A DNA stretch of 17,487 nt from NCBI GenBank assembly GCA_964608615.1, contig CAZSQG010000086.1, forward strand, positions 1-17,487. Direction: 5' to 3'. This stretch comes from CALEUX01 sp964608615. Its GTDB lineage: Bacteria; Bacteroidota; Bacteroidia; Bacteroidales; Marinilabiliaceae. This document shows, piece after piece, positions 15,885 through 17,487 of the stretch; position 1 is the stretch's first letter, and each line of letters begins with the position of its first letter. The position numbers and the translations under genes are program-made. The notes under the pieces were generated by a model. The model was not told where the DNA came from, ran no database searches, and was given only the letters and a program-made list of their open reading frames with translations.

Positions 15885-15913
15885 AAAAGCATCGGGCTGT
15901 GCCCGATGCTTTT
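15885..15913 (+). terminator. Terminator after the acyl-CoA synthetase
   Basis: AAAAGCATCGGGC (15885-15897) and GCCCGATGCTTTT (15901-15913) are exact reverse complements around a TGT loop. It ends with a T-run on the plus strand and an A-run on the other, so it may work both ways. It lies 71 bp after the synthetase stop codon and 45 bp before trkH. Confidence 0.88.
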
Positions 15914-15958
15914 GCTCTTACTTTACACCTCCTATAAAAACATTTGCCTCACAAAAAG

Positions 15959-17409
15959 ATGAACAAATTAATAAACTTCACTATTGTACTAAAAGTACTA
16001 AGCAGGAACTTATATATTCTTGCTGCGTCTCTATTAATTTGTGTCCTTGTTGCAATCATATTCTCAGAGAGTTTTTTCCCTTTCTTAATCACATCGCTTA
16101 TTGCCTTTATTGCCGGGTCAATATTCCATCTATTAAGCCGTAAAAATAATGACAATGAAAAATCAGAAGAAAAGAGGCTTACCTAACCGTAACGCTTTCG
16201 TGGCTAATTATTGGTCTTGTTGGATGTTTGCCCTTCATTTTTTCAGGTGCCATTCCTTCCTTTGTCAATGCGTTTTTCGAATCAGTTTCAGGTTTTTCCA
16301 CAACCGGAGCATCCATTCTCACTGATATTGAATCTCTTCCAAAGTCAATACTTTTATGGAGAAGCCTAACCCATTGGATTGGCGGTATCGGAATCATCGT
16401 TCTGGTTATTGTAATTATGCCAACTTTACAAATAGGAGGCTATCATCTGTTTACTTTAGAATCTTCTTTACAGGATAAAATTCGATCAAAAATCAAGGCT
16501 GTTGGAAAACGACTGCTCTTAATATACATACTCCTGACAATAACAGAAGTTATATTTTTACTGGCAGGAAACATGAGCCTGTTCGAAAGTGTGTGCCATG
16601 CTTTTGGGACAGTAGCTACCGGTGGGTTTTCGCCAAAAAACAGTAGCATTACAAATTACAGCCCTTACATTCAGTATGTGATAATGGTGTTTATGGTGTT
16701 GGCAGGGACTAATTTTGCCATCCATTATTACCTTTATAAACATGATTTTATTAAAATAAAGGAAAACGAAGAGGTAAGGTTTTACCTATTAGTAATTGGG
16801 GCTTTAGGGCTTATTATGACAAGCATTCTTTTCTTTGAAATGCAAATGCCTATAGAACAATCATTTCGCGAAGCCTTCTTTCAAATTATATCCATTATTA
16901 CATGTACAGGATTTGCTACCGCCGATTACTTACAATGGCCTGTATTTGCATGGTTATTGATTTTTGCTGCTATGTTTCTTGGGGGCAGTACCGGCTCTAC
17001 TGCAGGGGGTATAAAAATGATTCGTCATTTATTGTTGTTCAAAAACATTCGGAGAACTTTCAGGCAAACAATGTATCCTAATGCTGTTTTACCTATCATT
17101 TTAAACAAAAAAAACGTTAACGAAAACACCAATAATTCTGTTTTAACCTTTATAACAGCCTATTTAATGGTTTTTGCCATTGGTAGCCTGACCCTTATAA
17201 TGATTGGCATTGACGGAAAAACTGCCAGTAGCTCGGTAGCAACCTGTATGGCCGGTATTGGTCCTGGAATCGGGACTGTTGGTCCGGCAAGTAATTTTGC
17301 TCATTTACCCGATTTGGCAAAAGTTATTCTTACCTTTTTAATGCTTATAGGTAGGTTGGAGATATACACTGTTTTAATTTTGTTCTCACCAAATTTCTGG
17401 AAAAAGTAG
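15959..17409 (+). pseudogene. trkH: TrkH-family potassium transporter, split by a one-base frameshift
   Basis: TrkH/KtrB-type proteins are inner-membrane K+ uptake subunits. The part from the ATG at 15959 to the TAA at 16184-16186 is the N-terminal helix region (MNKLINFTIVLKVLSRN onward). From 16174 a second frame continues EAYLTVTLSWLIIGLVGCLP and runs to 17409. It carries four pore loops: VSGFSTTGAS, FGTVATGGFSP, ITCTGFATAD and CMAGIGPGIG. Adding one A at 16158-16162 or at 16170-16173 joins the frames into a 483-residue protein, which is the normal TrkH length. The second frame has no ATG near its start (only TTG at 16228, inside the conserved region). No trkA is visible. The break may be a real mutation, a sequencing error in an A-rich run, or, less likely, slippage-rescued. 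The family call is firm. Confidence 0.85.
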
Positions 17410-17487
17410 TTTTGATTTATAACAGTTAATCCCTATTGTCCGGTAAAAAATATTTTCTTCGTTCAAGTGCTCTCCCGCTAAAAAGCG
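17410..17487. other. Right edge, no gene seen
   Basis: The 78 bases after the trkH stop show no reading frame or hairpin that I can support. Confidence 0.5.

Noticed and set aside
15959..17409. Programmed frameshift in trkH
   Set aside because: TrkH is normally encoded in one frame. The A-tract is short and no stimulatory hairpin is obvious, so mutation or sequence error is more likely.
1..17487. tRNA or rRNA genes
   Set aside because: No T-arm GTTCRA pattern with a matching acceptor stem was found outside coding regions.

Overview
The window looks like a chromosomal segment of a Bacteroidota bacterium, probably Bacteroidales/Marinilabiliales-like. The reasons are its AT-rich DNA, promoter elements of the TAnnTTTG type placed just upstream of several genes, weak Shine-Dalgarno sequences, and proteins of typical Bacteroidota make-up. 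No tRNA, rRNA or CRISPR array was found. The left edge (1-439) is gene-free and repeat-rich: a 24-bp tandem repeat that may be the end of an insertion sequence, a cryptic structured stretch, two REP-like copies in opposite orientation, and an 18-bp perfect inverted-repeat terminator.

Region 440-7299, all on the minus strand, holds tsaB (tRNA t6A synthesis) and, upstream of it, a five-gene tripartite efflux operon. Its order is ATPase, permease, permease, membrane-fusion adaptor, TolC-like outer-membrane channel. The ATPase is a separate polypeptide and there are two different MacB-type permeases. A promoter element lies just before the ATPase gene, a hairpin with a T7 tract lies between adaptor and tolC, and another hairpin ends the operon.

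Region 7300-9600 holds a divergent CPBP-family membrane protease (plus) that overlaps tail-to-tail with a conserved-looking protein of unknown function (minus).

Region 9887-12113 is the clearest functional system: a fluoride-resistance operon. A fluoride riboswitch begins almost at the predicted transcription start. It is followed by a Fluc/CrcB fluoride channel, a DUF190 (PII-like) protein and a CLC-F type fluoride/proton antiporter. Two mechanistically different fluoride exporters thus sit under one fluoride-sensing RNA.

Region 12164-15913 holds a zinc-ribbon methyltransferase (minus), a roughly 700-bp spacer, then an XRE-cupin regulator and an AMP-forming acyl-CoA synthetase 12 bp apart, ending in a strong terminator. 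The last gene (15959-17409) is a TrkH-type potassium transporter split by a one-base frameshift in an A-rich stretch. Restoring one base gives a 483-residue protein of normal family length.

Nothing here is convincingly an undescribed system. The most useful second looks are the fluoride operon and its unclear expression platform, the split trkH, the terminator inside the efflux operon, and the repeat cluster at the left edge.
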